Shown piece by piece: positions 44,241-52,705 of a stretch of DNA of 64,000 bases. This DNA comes from Bacteroidota bacterium. GTDB taxonomy: Bacteria; Bacteroidota; Bacteroidia; Chitinophagales; Chitinophagaceae. The stretch spans positions 310,001 through 374,000 of the forward strand of contig JAEWKK010000019.1 in assembly GCA_023386045.1 (NCBI GenBank), given 5' to 3'. The notes below the pieces were generated by a model. The model ran no database searches. It saw only the letters and a list, made by a program, of their open reading frames with translations, and was not told the DNA's origin. The translations under genes and the position numbers were made by a program. Every line of letters begins with the position of its first letter. Position 1 is the first letter of the stretch.

Positions 44241-45248
44241 TTATTCTCTGCCCGGTAAAATGATCAACGAGGTAACATATACTTTTTGCATTTCTTCAAG
44301 AGCAAGAGCGGAATCAATGATGCCCGCCTGGGATACTTTAATAAACCCGCAGTTCATGCAGCTCAGTACAATGCTGATATGAGCAAAATCAATGGATCCT
44401 TTATTCTTTGGGGTGAGGTAACCTGGTGATTCGGTGTTCCAGTTAAAAAAATTGATGGGTTGCTGGTTCAACCTTTCGAGTTCCTGCAGGCTCATGCCAC
44501 AATAAGGGCCCAGTCTTGACCGCCAGGCATTGAATCCCTGTGCTTCCACATTTATTTTTTGAGAATGAAGGCTTCCGCCAATCAGTATAAAAGAGATATC
44601 ACGCAGGTTGACTTCATCTTTCCAAACAATAATGGCCTCACGCGAAGTGTTGGGAAATAATATACTGCATATGCTGGAATCATCTTCTGCATAGTAAAAA
44701 ACATCTTTTTTTACCTGGTCGCTTCCAAACATTTCAGAGAGGTAAGCATGCGAATTCAGGATCAAAAGATCTTCGGCAAATAGCAGATCCTTTTTTTTGG
44801 GAAGTTCTTTTCTTGAAGCCTTTAAAACATAATAAATAGTGCTGTCTTCTGTTCGTGAGAAGGTTTCAATAGTAAACACCTGTTTCTGGTATACTAACTT
44901 TTGGATGGTTGAGGAATCATCTTTTGGAGAAGTAAACCCGGCATCCTTGATATCTTTTCTGAGTGAAGCAAATTCGTTTTCAGAATTGGTTTCATAGACA
45001 TAATTATTTTCCGCATCCAGCCAAAGGTATTGGGTAAGAGATCCATCCTTATTGGTTCTTTGAAAAATTAAGGAAGCTTCGTCACGGGTGATGAATCCGT
45101 TTTTCCTGAAACCTTTTTTCTGCACCACATTGGATAATTTATTTGCAGGCAGATCCAGCAGGTCGGTCAGTTCCTTCAGTTCCATTTTTTGTGCGTAACA
45201 AAAAAGGATTAGTAATTGTGTAAGACAAAAAATAATAAACGCTTTCAT
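44241..45248 (-). CDS. Exported protein of unknown function
   Basis: A 335-residue protein with a signal peptide (MKAFIIFCLTQLLILFCYAQ). The mature part carries ELKELTDLLDLPANKLSNVVQKKGF, a pattern common in Bacteroidota proteins built from small alpha/beta modules. Strings such as DEASLIFQRTNKDGSL and LKASRKELPKKKDLL appear later, and two Cys (SCMNCGFIK) stand near the end. No named family was recognised. It is convergent with recX with an 11-base gap. Confidence 0.65.
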   Translation of the reverse strand: MKAFIIFCLTQLLILFCYAQKMELKELTDLLDLPANKLSNVVQKKGFRKNGFITRDEASLIFQRTNKDGSLTQYLWLDAENNYVYETNSENEFASLRKDIKDAGFTSPKDDSSTIQKLVYQKQVFTIETFSRTEDSTIYYVLKASRKELPKKKDLLFAEDLLILNSHAYLSEMFGSDQVKKDVFYYAEDDSSICSILFPNTSREAIIVWKDEVNLRDISFILIGGSLHSQKINVEAQGFNAWRSRLGPYCGMSLQELERLNQQPINFFNWNTESPGYLTPKNKGSIDFAHISIVLSCMNCGFIKVSQAGIIDSALALEEMQKVYVTSLIILPGRE

Positions 45249-45307
45249 GGCAGTAATGATTTGTGATCAATTGCCATTCAAAGGATAATAGGAGGCTTAT
45301 TTCATAG

Positions 45308-45691
45308 TTAGTTGGATGCTGCAGGTTCTTCTTTTTTCCGGACTACCAGCAGCCAGTCCTGTTCAAGCGGCATGTAGCCATAATCATAACAAAAGAAATA
45401 GGTATTGCCCCTGGTATTTGTATAGGTATGTGTGATGTATTTGAATAAAAAGCCCTGTTGAACCAAAGTGTCTTTAGAGATTCGTTTCATCTCTTCTTTT
45501 TCAGGCAGAAGGTTAGTCAGTATCCGGCGGTTTTTTCTTAAGGCATTATTGATGTTGCGAACATAATTGTTATCACCCGCTTTCAAATGATTGTTGTAAT
45601 TATTACGACAGTAGTCATCACAAAACTTCTTATCACTGCGACCACGGATAGTTTTACCGCAGGTAAGACATATTTTTTGAACGACTTCCAT
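45308..45691 (-). CDS. Small zinc-finger protein, uncharacterised
   Basis: 127 residues. The N-terminus has a C4-type knuckle, CLTCGKTIRGRSDKKFCDDYCRNNYN, in the style of DUF2116 / treble-clef ribbons. It is followed by a basic helical region (NNALRKNRRILTNLLPEK) and a mixed C-terminal part with many Tyr (YFFCYDYGYMPLEQDWLLVVRKK). Basic, nucleic-acid-like character, but no function known. It lies 59 bases upstream of the exported protein gene on the same strand. Confidence 0.7.
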   Translation of the reverse strand: MEVVQKICLTCGKTIRGRSDKKFCDDYCRNNYNNHLKAGDNNYVRNINNALRKNRRILTNLLPEKEEMKRISKDTLVQQGFLFKYITHTYTNTRGNTYFFCYDYGYMPLEQDWLLVVRKKEEPAASN

Positions 45692-45724
45692 ATCTCCAAG
45701 TTAAGGGAAAATAATAAAGTGTAC

Positions 45725-45742
45725 AAGCGTTTACAAACGCTT
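45725..45742. repeat. Perfect 18-base inverted repeat
   Basis: AAGCGTTT and AAACGCTT arms of 8 bases with a 2-base spacer. It lies in the 233-base gap between the zinc-finger gene and the Pif1-like helicase, 33 bases from the start of the former. It could be an operator; the short loop argues against a terminator. Confidence 0.5.
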
Positions 45743-45924
45743 CTTTTCGGCTGAAAGCCAGGCCTGAACCGGGCGCTACCATTTTGTCGGGATCAATACT
45801 TTAAGAAAGTCTGATGTTTTTTCATGCATATTTCATTGTTGTTTTTCTCATAATCCAACCGTAATAATTATGAGTTTTAAAACAGTGATTCACTAGCAAT
45901 TGAATTATTTTTAGAGCCCCTGAA

Positions 45925-48120
45925 ATGTATACAAAAGACGACTCCAATAGAATATTTAATCTGGCTGCAGAACTGGTGAATTATACCGCCAGGCATGTGT
46001 TCATTACTGGCAAGGCAGGAACGGGGAAAACAACTTTTTTAAAGTGGATCAGGGAGAACACCGAAAAGAATACGGTTGTAGTAGCGCCTACTGGTGTGGC
46101 AGCTATCAATGCTTCCGGGGTTACAGCACATTCTTTTTTTCAACTTCCTTTCGGTCCCTTTATTCCCGGGCCGGGTAATGCAAATGCCGGAGGAGCCACG
46201 GACAGGAACCAGCTTTTCAGGAATACCCGGTTTGCTTCTGCAAGGAGAGAATTATTCCAGGAAATGGAATTGCTGATCGTTGATGAAGTTAGTATGATCC
46301 GGTGCGATATGTTAGATGCTATTGATGCCATTCTCCGGCATTTCAGGAAACAGCCGCAGCTTCCTTTTGGTGGTGTACAGGTAGTTTATATCGGTGACAT
46401 GTTCCAGCTGCCTCCCGTTATTCCCGCACACGAATGGGAGATCCTGAAGGATTATTATGCAAGTCCTTTTTTCTTTGAAGCAAAAGTGGTGAAGGAAGCG
46501 CCACCGCTCTATATTGAACTTAAGAAGATCTACAGACAGAATGAACAACATTTTATAGATATTCTTAATCGTATCCGAAACAACAAACCTACTGCACAGG
46601 ATCTTGCAGAGCTGAATAAGAAGTACGACGCCGAATTTGATCCACCAGAACATGAAAATTATATCACGCTTACTACGCATAATCGCAAAGCAGAGGTGAT
46701 CAATGAAGCAGCCCTTGCTGCCCTGGAAGGAAAGCTTTATAGTTTCCAGGCAGAAATTAATGGCGAGTTTTCTGATAAAGCCCTGCCTACAGAACAAAAT
46801 CTCCAATTAAAGGAAGGCGCACAGGTGATGTTTATCAAAAATGATACGGGTGAATCGAGGAGGTTTTATAATGGCCGGTTGGGAGTGATAAAAAAGATCA
46901 GTGAGGAAGAGATCATTGTTTCATTAGGCGAGGGAAATCAGGATCTTAAATTAGAAAAAGAAACCTGGAGAAATATCAGGTACAACTACAATAAAGAAAA
47001 CAACCATATTGAAGAAGAGGAATTGGGAAGCTTTAAGCAATACCCTATACGACTGGCTTGGGCCATCACCATACATAAGAGCCAGGGACTGACTTTTGAT
47101 AAGGCGGTAATTGATGCTGGTGGTTCGTTTGCTGCTGGACAGGTTTATGTTGCATTAAGCAGGTGTACTTCCTTGTCAGGACTGGTATTACATTCTAAAA
47201 TCTTCCAGGGAGCCATAGCAACGGACAGACGTATTCTTGAATTTGCACAAAGAGAAGCCAATGATAATTACCTGGAAGAATTATTGGTTGAAGAAAAGAA
47301 AAGATTCCAGGCGGAAACTTTAGTGAAGGCATTTGGATGGGAGAAAATTTTAAGAACCCTGGTTGAATGGAAAGAAAATTTGGATGGGAAAAAAATCCCT
47401 GCAATTGAATCTGTTTTGGATTTAAACAAGAAGTTGATTCTTAAAGCGCGTGAACAGGAAACAGTAGCCAGTAAGTTTCAGATCCAGTTAAGACAATTGT
47501 TGAATGAGGGTGATCTGCATGTTCTGGAGGAAAGAGTGAACAAGGGAATACTTTATTTCTCAAGAACACTCCTTAATGATATTGTTGATCCCATACGAGA
47601 GCACGTGAGTGCTATGAAGTATGTAAGCGGAGTGAAAAAATATCTTCAGCAAATAAAATCCATGGAGCCAGTGATTATTTCTTATCTGGATAAGATCAGC
47701 CATCTGCGATATGAGGACATCCATTTTTTGAAGTATGAATTCAGAAAACCTGCAGAAGAAGGAGAAAATGTTCGCAACAGTCAAAAATCTAAAAAAGAGA
47801 AAGAGGCAAAAGGAACTACGCAAAAGCTCAGCCTGGAATTATTCAAACAGGGAAAATCGGTTAAAGAAATTGCCGAAATCCGAAGGCTTGCTCCGGTTAC
47901 AGTCGAAGGACACCTGGCTGGTTTTGTTTACAGCGGTGAAATTGATATTTCGGAGCTGGTAAATTATCAGAAAACTACAGCGATTCTTAAAGAGATAGAG
48001 GGACCCGAAACAAGGGCTACTGATATCAAAAACAAATTAGGCTCTGAATTCAGTTATGGTGAGATCAAAGCTGCCTTGAATTATTATCGCCTGATACAGG
48101 AGAATAAGTCCGCAGTTTGA
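45925..48120 (+). CDS. Pif1/RecD-like superfamily 1B helicase with C-terminal helix-turn-helix
   Basis: A 731-residue 5'-3' DNA helicase. Walker A is ITGKAGTGKTTFLKW, followed by VVVAPTGVAAINA (motif Ia), LLIVDEVSMIRCDMLD (Walker B) and YIGDMFQLPPV (motif III). Late motifs are IRLAWAITIHKSQGLTFDKAVID and QVYVALSRCTSLSGL. The last 100 residues have a helix-turn-helix (LFKQGKSVKEIAEIRRLAPVTVEGHL) like the C-terminal extension of RecQ-type proteins. The role is probably replication or repair through G4 or R-loop structures. The stop codon abuts on that of mnmG. Confidence 0.9.
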   Translation: MYTKDDSNRIFNLAAELVNYTARHVFITGKAGTGKTTFLKWIRENTEKNTVVVAPTGVAAINASGVTAHSFFQLPFGPFIPGPGNANAGGATDRNQLFRNTRFASARRELFQEMELLIVDEVSMIRCDMLDAIDAILRHFRKQPQLPFGGVQVVYIGDMFQLPPVIPAHEWEILKDYYASPFFFEAKVVKEAPPLYIELKKIYRQNEQHFIDILNRIRNNKPTAQDLAELNKKYDAEFDPPEHENYITLTTHNRKAEVINEAALAALEGKLYSFQAEINGEFSDKALPTEQNLQLKEGAQVMFIKNDTGESRRFYNGRLGVIKKISEEEIIVSLGEGNQDLKLEKETWRNIRYNYNKENNHIEEEELGSFKQYPIRLAWAITIHKSQGLTFDKAVIDAGGSFAAGQVYVALSRCTSLSGLVLHSKIFQGAIATDRRILEFAQREANDNYLEELLVEEKKRFQAETLVKAFGWEKILRTLVEWKENLDGKKIPAIESVLDLNKKLILKAREQETVASKFQIQLRQLLNEGDLHVLEERVNKGILYFSRTLLNDIVDPIREHVSAMKYVSGVKKYLQQIKSMEPVIISYLDKISHLRYEDIHFLKYEFRKPAEEGENVRNSQKSKKEKEAKGTTQKLSLELFKQGKSVKEIAEIRRLAPVTVEGHLAGFVYSGEIDISELVNYQKTTAILKEIEGPETRATDIKNKLGSEFSYGEIKAALNYYRLIQENKSAV

Positions 48121-49983
48121 TCAGCGCCCCATATATACCATCAATATTTGTACATCGCTGGGATTAATTCCTGAGATTCTGCTGGCCTGGCCAAGGGTTT
48201 TAGGTTTTACTCGCATCAATTTCTCTCTTGCCTCCGCCCCAAGGGCTATAATACGTTGATAATCAAATAGTTCTGGGATTTCAAGGTCTTCCAGCTGGCG
48301 CATTCTTTCAACCAGGTCTTTTTCTTTGTCGATATAAACCTGGTATTTGATCTGGATTTCTGCCTGTTCCAGGGATTCGTTTTGGAAATTCTTCAATGCT
48401 GCATCAAGCCTTGGAACAGCTTTACGCATTGGGGAAAGATTCACACTTGGTCGCAGCAGGATTTTATCCGCTTTTTGTTTTTCATTGATGGCTGCGCTTT
48501 TGATTTCTTCAAAGTAGGAATTGACTTCAGCGGGTTCCAATTGCAGGGTGGAAAGAACATCTTTAATGCTTTCAACCTCCTTTCTTTTTTCAATCACCTG
48601 GTTCATTCTCTCCTGGCTGGCAAGACCCATCCTGTAGCTGAGTTCGGTAAGGCGCAAGTCGGCATTATCCTGGCGAAGCAGGGTCCTGAACTCAGCTCTT
48701 GAAGTGAACATACGATAGGGCTCTTGTGTGCCCTTGCTGATTAAATCATCTATAAGAACACCGATATAGGCTTCACTTCGTTTTAGAATGAGTGGTGACT
48801 CATTATTGATTTTTCGATGTGCGTTGATTCCCGCCATCAGACCCTGGCAGGCCGCCTCTTCATAACCCGTGGTTCCGTTGATCTGTCCCGCAAAGAACAG
48901 GTTGCTGATACCTTTTGTTTCAAGACTGTATTGAAGCTGGGTTGGTGGAAAATAATCGTACTCAATGGCATATCCAGGTCTGAAAAAACGGACATGTTCA
49001 AAGCCAGGCACTTTTGATAGAGCGGCGAATTGAACCTCCTCGGGTAGTGAAGTGGAAAACCCGTTGACATAAACTTCAACTGTATTCCAACCTTCGGGTT
49101 CAACAAACAACTGGTGCCTGTCCCTTTCCGCAAAGCGGTTGATCTTGTCTTCAATACTGGGACAATAACGCGGGCCCACTCCTTCTATCCTGCCAGTAAA
49201 CATCGGACTTCGGTCAAATCCAGTTTTCAACAGATCATGAACTTCAGGACTGGTATAGGTAATCCAGCAGCTTCTTTGTTTTGATGGTTTTTCTGTTTTA
49301 AGAAAGGAAAAGCCAGAGATTTCTTCATCCCCTTTCTGTTCCTCCATTTTTGAATAGTCTAAAGAACGTCCATCAACCCTTGGAGGTGTTCCTGTTTTAA
49401 GCCGGTCGCTTTCAAAACCCAGGGACACCAACTGCTCTGTCAGTCCTTCCGCAGCCCTTTCCGCTACTCTTCCCCCTCCCAGTCTTTTTTCACCAATATG
49501 AATTACGCCATTTAAAAAGGTTCCATTTGTTAGAACAACTGCTTTAGCCCGGATCCTATGACCCAGACCTGTAACTACCCCAACAGCTTTTTCGCCTTCG
49601 ATGATCAGTTCTTTGACCATATCCTGATAAAAAGAGACCCTTTCGGTAGATTCTAACATCTCCCGCCATTTGGTAGCAAAGGCCATACGGTCGTTTTGCG
49701 TTCTTGGGCTCCACATGGCTGGGCCTTTTGAACGGTTTAACATGCGGAACTGGATCATTGAAGCGTCCGATACAATTCCAGAATATCCACCCAAGGCATC
49801 TATTTCTCTTACAATTTGCCCCTTGGCAATGCCTCCCATGGCCGGATTACAGCTCATTTGAGCGATGGTCTGCATGTTCATAGTGATCAACAGGACTTCA
49901 GAGCCCATATTGGCTGCCGCAGCTGCAGCTTCACATCCGGCGTGGCCAGCACCAACCACAATGACATCATAATTCTGAAACAT
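48121..49983 (-). CDS. mnmG: tRNA uridine-5-carboxymethylaminomethyl modification enzyme MnmG (GidA)
   Basis: FAD enzyme that with MnmE installs cmnm5 or nm5 on wobble U34. The ATG at 49983 (MFQNYDVIVVGAGHAGCEAA) is chosen over a TTG nine bases upstream. Marks are the FAD loop, SCNPAMGGIAKGQIVREIDALGG, TNGTFLNGVIHIGEKRLGGG and TGTPPRVD, and in the C-terminal part MFTSRAEFRTLLRQDNADLRLT. Length (620) is normal. mnmG and mnmH in one window act on the same tRNA nucleotide. Genes of this name are often near oriC. Confidence 0.97.
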   Translation of the reverse strand: MFQNYDVIVVGAGHAGCEAAAAAANMGSEVLLITMNMQTIAQMSCNPAMGGIAKGQIVREIDALGGYSGIVSDASMIQFRMLNRSKGPAMWSPRTQNDRMAFATKWREMLESTERVSFYQDMVKELIIEGEKAVGVVTGLGHRIRAKAVVLTNGTFLNGVIHIGEKRLGGGRVAERAAEGLTEQLVSLGFESDRLKTGTPPRVDGRSLDYSKMEEQKGDEEISGFSFLKTEKPSKQRSCWITYTSPEVHDLLKTGFDRSPMFTGRIEGVGPRYCPSIEDKINRFAERDRHQLFVEPEGWNTVEVYVNGFSTSLPEEVQFAALSKVPGFEHVRFFRPGYAIEYDYFPPTQLQYSLETKGISNLFFAGQINGTTGYEEAACQGLMAGINAHRKINNESPLILKRSEAYIGVLIDDLISKGTQEPYRMFTSRAEFRTLLRQDNADLRLTELSYRMGLASQERMNQVIEKRKEVESIKDVLSTLQLEPAEVNSYFEEIKSAAINEKQKADKILLRPSVNLSPMRKAVPRLDAALKNFQNESLEQAEIQIKYQVYIDKEKDLVERMRQLEDLEIPELFDYQRIIALGAEAREKLMRVKPKTLGQASRISGINPSDVQILMVYMGR

Positions 49984-50003
49984 AAGCGGCAAAATTAACC
50001 CAA

Positions 50004-50019
50004 TGTTCCACGGGAAACC
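50004..50019. other. Degenerate parS-like site
   Basis: TGTTCCACGGGAAACC agrees with the parS consensus TGTTnCACGTGAAACA at 14 of 16 positions. It lies in the mnmG-ybeY gap, 33 bases from the full-consensus site. Confidence 0.35.
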
Positions 50020-50021
50020 TG

Positions 50022-50480
50022 TTAAAGCTTCTTCCTTGTTTCACGTGGAACAAAGTAAAGATTGAGGTAAAACTCTTCCATAGAACGCATGAGACTGACA
50101 TCTTCTTTCTTCTTGTCTTTATATCCGCATAAATGAAGTGCCCCGTGAAATATTACCCTGTGCAGCTCACGGGAAAAAGAAGTTTTAAATGTTTTGGAAT
50201 TTTCCCTTACCCTGTCGATACTGATATAGATATCAGCAATAAGCTCTTCTCCAACTGGAGAAAGTTGGAAAGTGATGATGTCTGTCAGGGTGTTGTGATT
50301 AAGATAATCCTGGTTGAGCGTAAGGAGGTAGTCGTCCGAACAGAAGATATAATTAACTGCATCTACCCTTTGGCCTTCTTTCTTAAAAAGCCTCTTCAGG
50401 AAGGTTTTCAAAATATTCCGGTTGGGGAAGAAGAAAGGTGCAACAAGGTAATGGAATTGAATTCCGGTTGGATGATCCAT
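50022..50480 (-). CDS. ybeY: Endoribonuclease YbeY (16S rRNA maturation)
   Basis: Zinc-dependent RNase of 152 residues for 16S 3'-end maturation. The family string DYLNHNTLTDIITFQL and the metal motif RVIFHGALHLCGYKDKKKED are present. The first two His (HGALH) are kept, but the third zinc ligand, His in most bacteria (GYDH), is Asp/Lys here, which I recall as common in Bacteroidota. The last codons of the gene contain the parS site (they read Val-Pro-Arg-Glu-Thr). It is upstream of mnmG on the same strand. Confidence 0.92.
   Translation of the reverse strand: MDHPTGIQFHYLVAPFFFPNRNILKTFLKRLFKKEGQRVDAVNYIFCSDDYLLTLNQDYLNHNTLTDIITFQLSPVGEELIADIYISIDRVRENSKTFKTSFSRELHRVIFHGALHLCGYKDKKKEDVSLMRSMEEFYLNLYFVPRETRKKL
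50037..50052. other. parS site (ParB-binding sequence) embedded in ybeY
   Basis: TGTTTCACGTGGAACA on the plus strand; its complement reads TGTTCCACGTGAAACA, a full match to the parS consensus TGTTnCACGTGAAACA known from B. subtilis. It lies within the 3' end of ybeY and does not disturb the reading frame. parS sites cluster near replication origins. Confidence 0.75.
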
Positions 50481-50527
50481 TTTTCAAAAATCGTAAACAG
50501 GAAACAATGTCAATATTTTAGTTTTGA

Positions 50528-50749
50528 ATGATGAGGCTATCCGAATTAAAATCTGGCGAGCGGGGAAGGATCCTGAGCTTTGAAAGTTCTGACCTGGAAT
50601 TGAAATTGATGGAAATGGGTTGTATTCCTGGCGAGGAAGTGGTGGTTGAACAAATTGCTCCATTGGGTGACCCGATCTCTATAAGAATCGCAGGTTATTC
50701 CTTAAGCCTTAGAATGAACGAGGCGCATCAAATTATTATAGACAAGTAG
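50528..50749 (+). CDS. feoA: FeoA domain protein
   Basis: A 73-residue SH3-like FeoA protein (RLSELKSGERGRILSFE, ELKLMEMGCIPGEEVVVEQ, IRIAGYSLSLRMNEAHQI). It assists ferrous iron uptake by FeoB. The FeoB gene (54956-57070) is 4.2 kb away on the opposite strand, so the two are not one operon here. It is 20 bases upstream of nadD. Confidence 0.9.
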   Translation: MMRLSELKSGERGRILSFESSDLELKLMEMGCIPGEEVVVEQIAPLGDPISIRIAGYSLSLRMNEAHQIIIDK

Positions 50750-50769
50750 TTGATAATCAGATAATTAAA

Positions 50770-51354
50770 ATGAATATTGGCCTTTATTTTGGTTCTTTTA
50801 ATCCCATCCATACCGGGCACCTGATCATTGCCAATCATATTTTGAATGAATCTTCTCTCGATAAAATCTGGTTCATTGTTTCACCTCAAAACCCCTTCAA
50901 ACAGGCCCACTCCCTTTTAAATGAATACCATCGTTTGCACCTGGTACAGAAAGCCATTGAAAATGACCCAAGGTTAAAAGCAAGTGATATAGAGTTCGGA
51001 TTGCCAAAGCCCTCCTATACAATTCATACCCTGGCCTATCTTAAAGAAAAATATCCCTCCTATACCTTTTCACTGATCATGGGCAGCGATAGTTTTCAAA
51101 ACATAGAGAAATGGAAAAATCCAGAAGCCATCATTGCCCATCATTCTATCATCATTTATGAAAGGCCCGGTTTTGAAATCAATAATAAAATTGGAGCCAA
51201 TATAAATGTCATGCAAGCTCCCCTTCTTGAAATATCGGCTACCTATATCCGTGAGTTGGCAAGAGATGGTAAATCCATTAAATACCTTGTTCCGCCAGCA
51301 GTGGAAGAAGAAATTTTATTAGGCGGCTATTACAAAAAAATTCAAAGAAAATAG
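50770..51354 (+). CDS. nadD: Nicotinate-nucleotide adenylyltransferase
   Basis: Converts nicotinate mononucleotide to deamido-NAD. The 194 residues show the HxGH-type motif in LYFGSFNPIHTGHLIIANH and the end motif ISATYIRELARDGKSIKYLVP (ISSTxxR type). The middle FSLIMGSDSFQNIEKWK is also typical. Works with NadA. It is 20 bases after feoA and overlaps the convergent chromate transporter gene by 13 bases. Confidence 0.94.
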   Translation: MNIGLYFGSFNPIHTGHLIIANHILNESSLDKIWFIVSPQNPFKQAHSLLNEYHRLHLVQKAIENDPRLKASDIEFGLPKPSYTIHTLAYLKEKYPSYTFSLIMGSDSFQNIEKWKNPEAIIAHHSIIIYERPGFEINNKIGANINVMQAPLLEISATYIRELARDGKSIKYLVPPAVEEEILLGGYYKKIQRK

Positions 51355-52592
51355 CCCAATAAAAGGCAGGCGGCTACAATAACAGGCGATGCGATCCTGG
51401 TATACTGCAACAACAGGAATGTTGAAATGATCACCGAAATATTTATGAGGCTCGCCATTTTGGCTTCCACCAAAGAAATATCTTTAGTGATATACAAGGT
51501 AGATGCGATCATAATCCCCACCACTGCAGCATTAATTCCTTCAAGTGAGCGGTAAACAACGGCGTATTTTTTAAGGTTGTTCCAGATAGGGAAAAAGAAC
51601 AGTACGAGTAGGGCACTCGGGAGGAAAATAGCAATGGATCCAATGATGCAACCCATGATCTGCATGGAAACTCCATAATCCTTCAACGCCATCCCACCAG
51701 TGAATGAAGCAATGGAAAAAACTGGTCCGGGCATCGCACGCACGATTCCCATGCCAGTTGTCATTTCATCTTTTTTAATTCGTACTACATTTGAGGAATC
51801 AGCTGGTCTTTTTAGTTTGATAATCTCAGGCCTCACAGAAAACTGTTCATACATCATGGGCATCAGCACATGGCCACCACCAAAAACAAGACTACCCATA
51901 CGGTAAGTGTTTTCAAAAAGGTGAATGGGCTTTCGATCTGGCCAGTCGTTTTTCCTGGCTGTCTCGCTTAAAATTCCTGCAGCAATAAAAATGATGGCAA
52001 ACAGCCAGATATTCCACCACTTGATTTTCCTTCTGACTGTCTCCACTTGTGGAATCCTTTTGTGTGAGATATTAGTTGCTGCCCCTCCCATCACAATCAA
52101 TAAAGGGAAGATAATGGGAGAACGAAAAAACAAGTAAGTGAAAATGATACAAAGCAGCATGATAACCCAGGTAATGGTATTCCGCACAGAAACGCCGAAA
52201 GCATAGACCGATGCATAAGCAAGGAAACCAACAGCCAGGGAAGGGATGAATTTGAAAATATCTGTTTTAAGTGAAGTTGTATCTATATAATGCAGTAAAA
52301 AAGAAAAAGCACCCATCAAAAAACAGGCAGGGGCGATCCATACCAGTAAGGTCACTACTGCCAGGGGTACACCGCCCCTTTTATAACCAACAAGGGTTAC
52401 AGTTTGCGTAGAAGAAGCGCCTGGCAATAAATTACAAAAGCCATTATACTCTAATAATTCTTCCTTGGTAACATAAGGCGTTTTTTCAACAAAGATTTTC
52501 ATCATCATGGCGATGTGAGCCTGGGGACCGCCAAACGCAGAGATGCTGTATAAAAAAACGTTTTTTAAAAATGGAACATGGCGCAGCATCAT
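51342..52592 (-). CDS. chrA: Chromate transporter, ChrA family (two-domain)
   Basis: A 416-residue membrane protein with about ten hydrophobic helices. Each half carries the ChrA marks: FLYSISAFGGPQAHIAMM and EYNGFCNLLPGASSTQTVTLVGYKRGG in the first, FENTYRMGSLVFGGGHVLMPMM and GMGIVRAMPGPVFSIASFTGG in the second. Exports chromate in characterised members, but many homologues have unknown anions. It is not linked to other metal genes here. Confidence 0.85.
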   Translation of the reverse strand: MMLRHVPFLKNVFLYSISAFGGPQAHIAMMMKIFVEKTPYVTKEELLEYNGFCNLLPGASSTQTVTLVGYKRGGVPLAVVTLLVWIAPACFLMGAFSFLLHYIDTTSLKTDIFKFIPSLAVGFLAYASVYAFGVSVRNTITWVIMLLCIIFTYLFFRSPIIFPLLIVMGGAATNISHKRIPQVETVRRKIKWWNIWLFAIIFIAAGILSETARKNDWPDRKPIHLFENTYRMGSLVFGGGHVLMPMMYEQFSVRPEIIKLKRPADSSNVVRIKKDEMTTGMGIVRAMPGPVFSIASFTGGMALKDYGVSMQIMGCIIGSIAIFLPSALLVLFFFPIWNNLKKYAVVYRSLEGINAAVVGIMIASTLYITKDISLVEAKMASLINISVIISTFLLLQYTRIASPVIVAACLLLGYFL

Positions 52593-52705
52593 CGTGGGAT
52601 AAATTTAGAAAATTCAAACAAGGGCCATCAGATTATTTTGTTTCTACAACTTAAATGCTGGATGGAATGCAACGAAAGGGCTAAATTTAATTGAATAATA
52701 AAACC

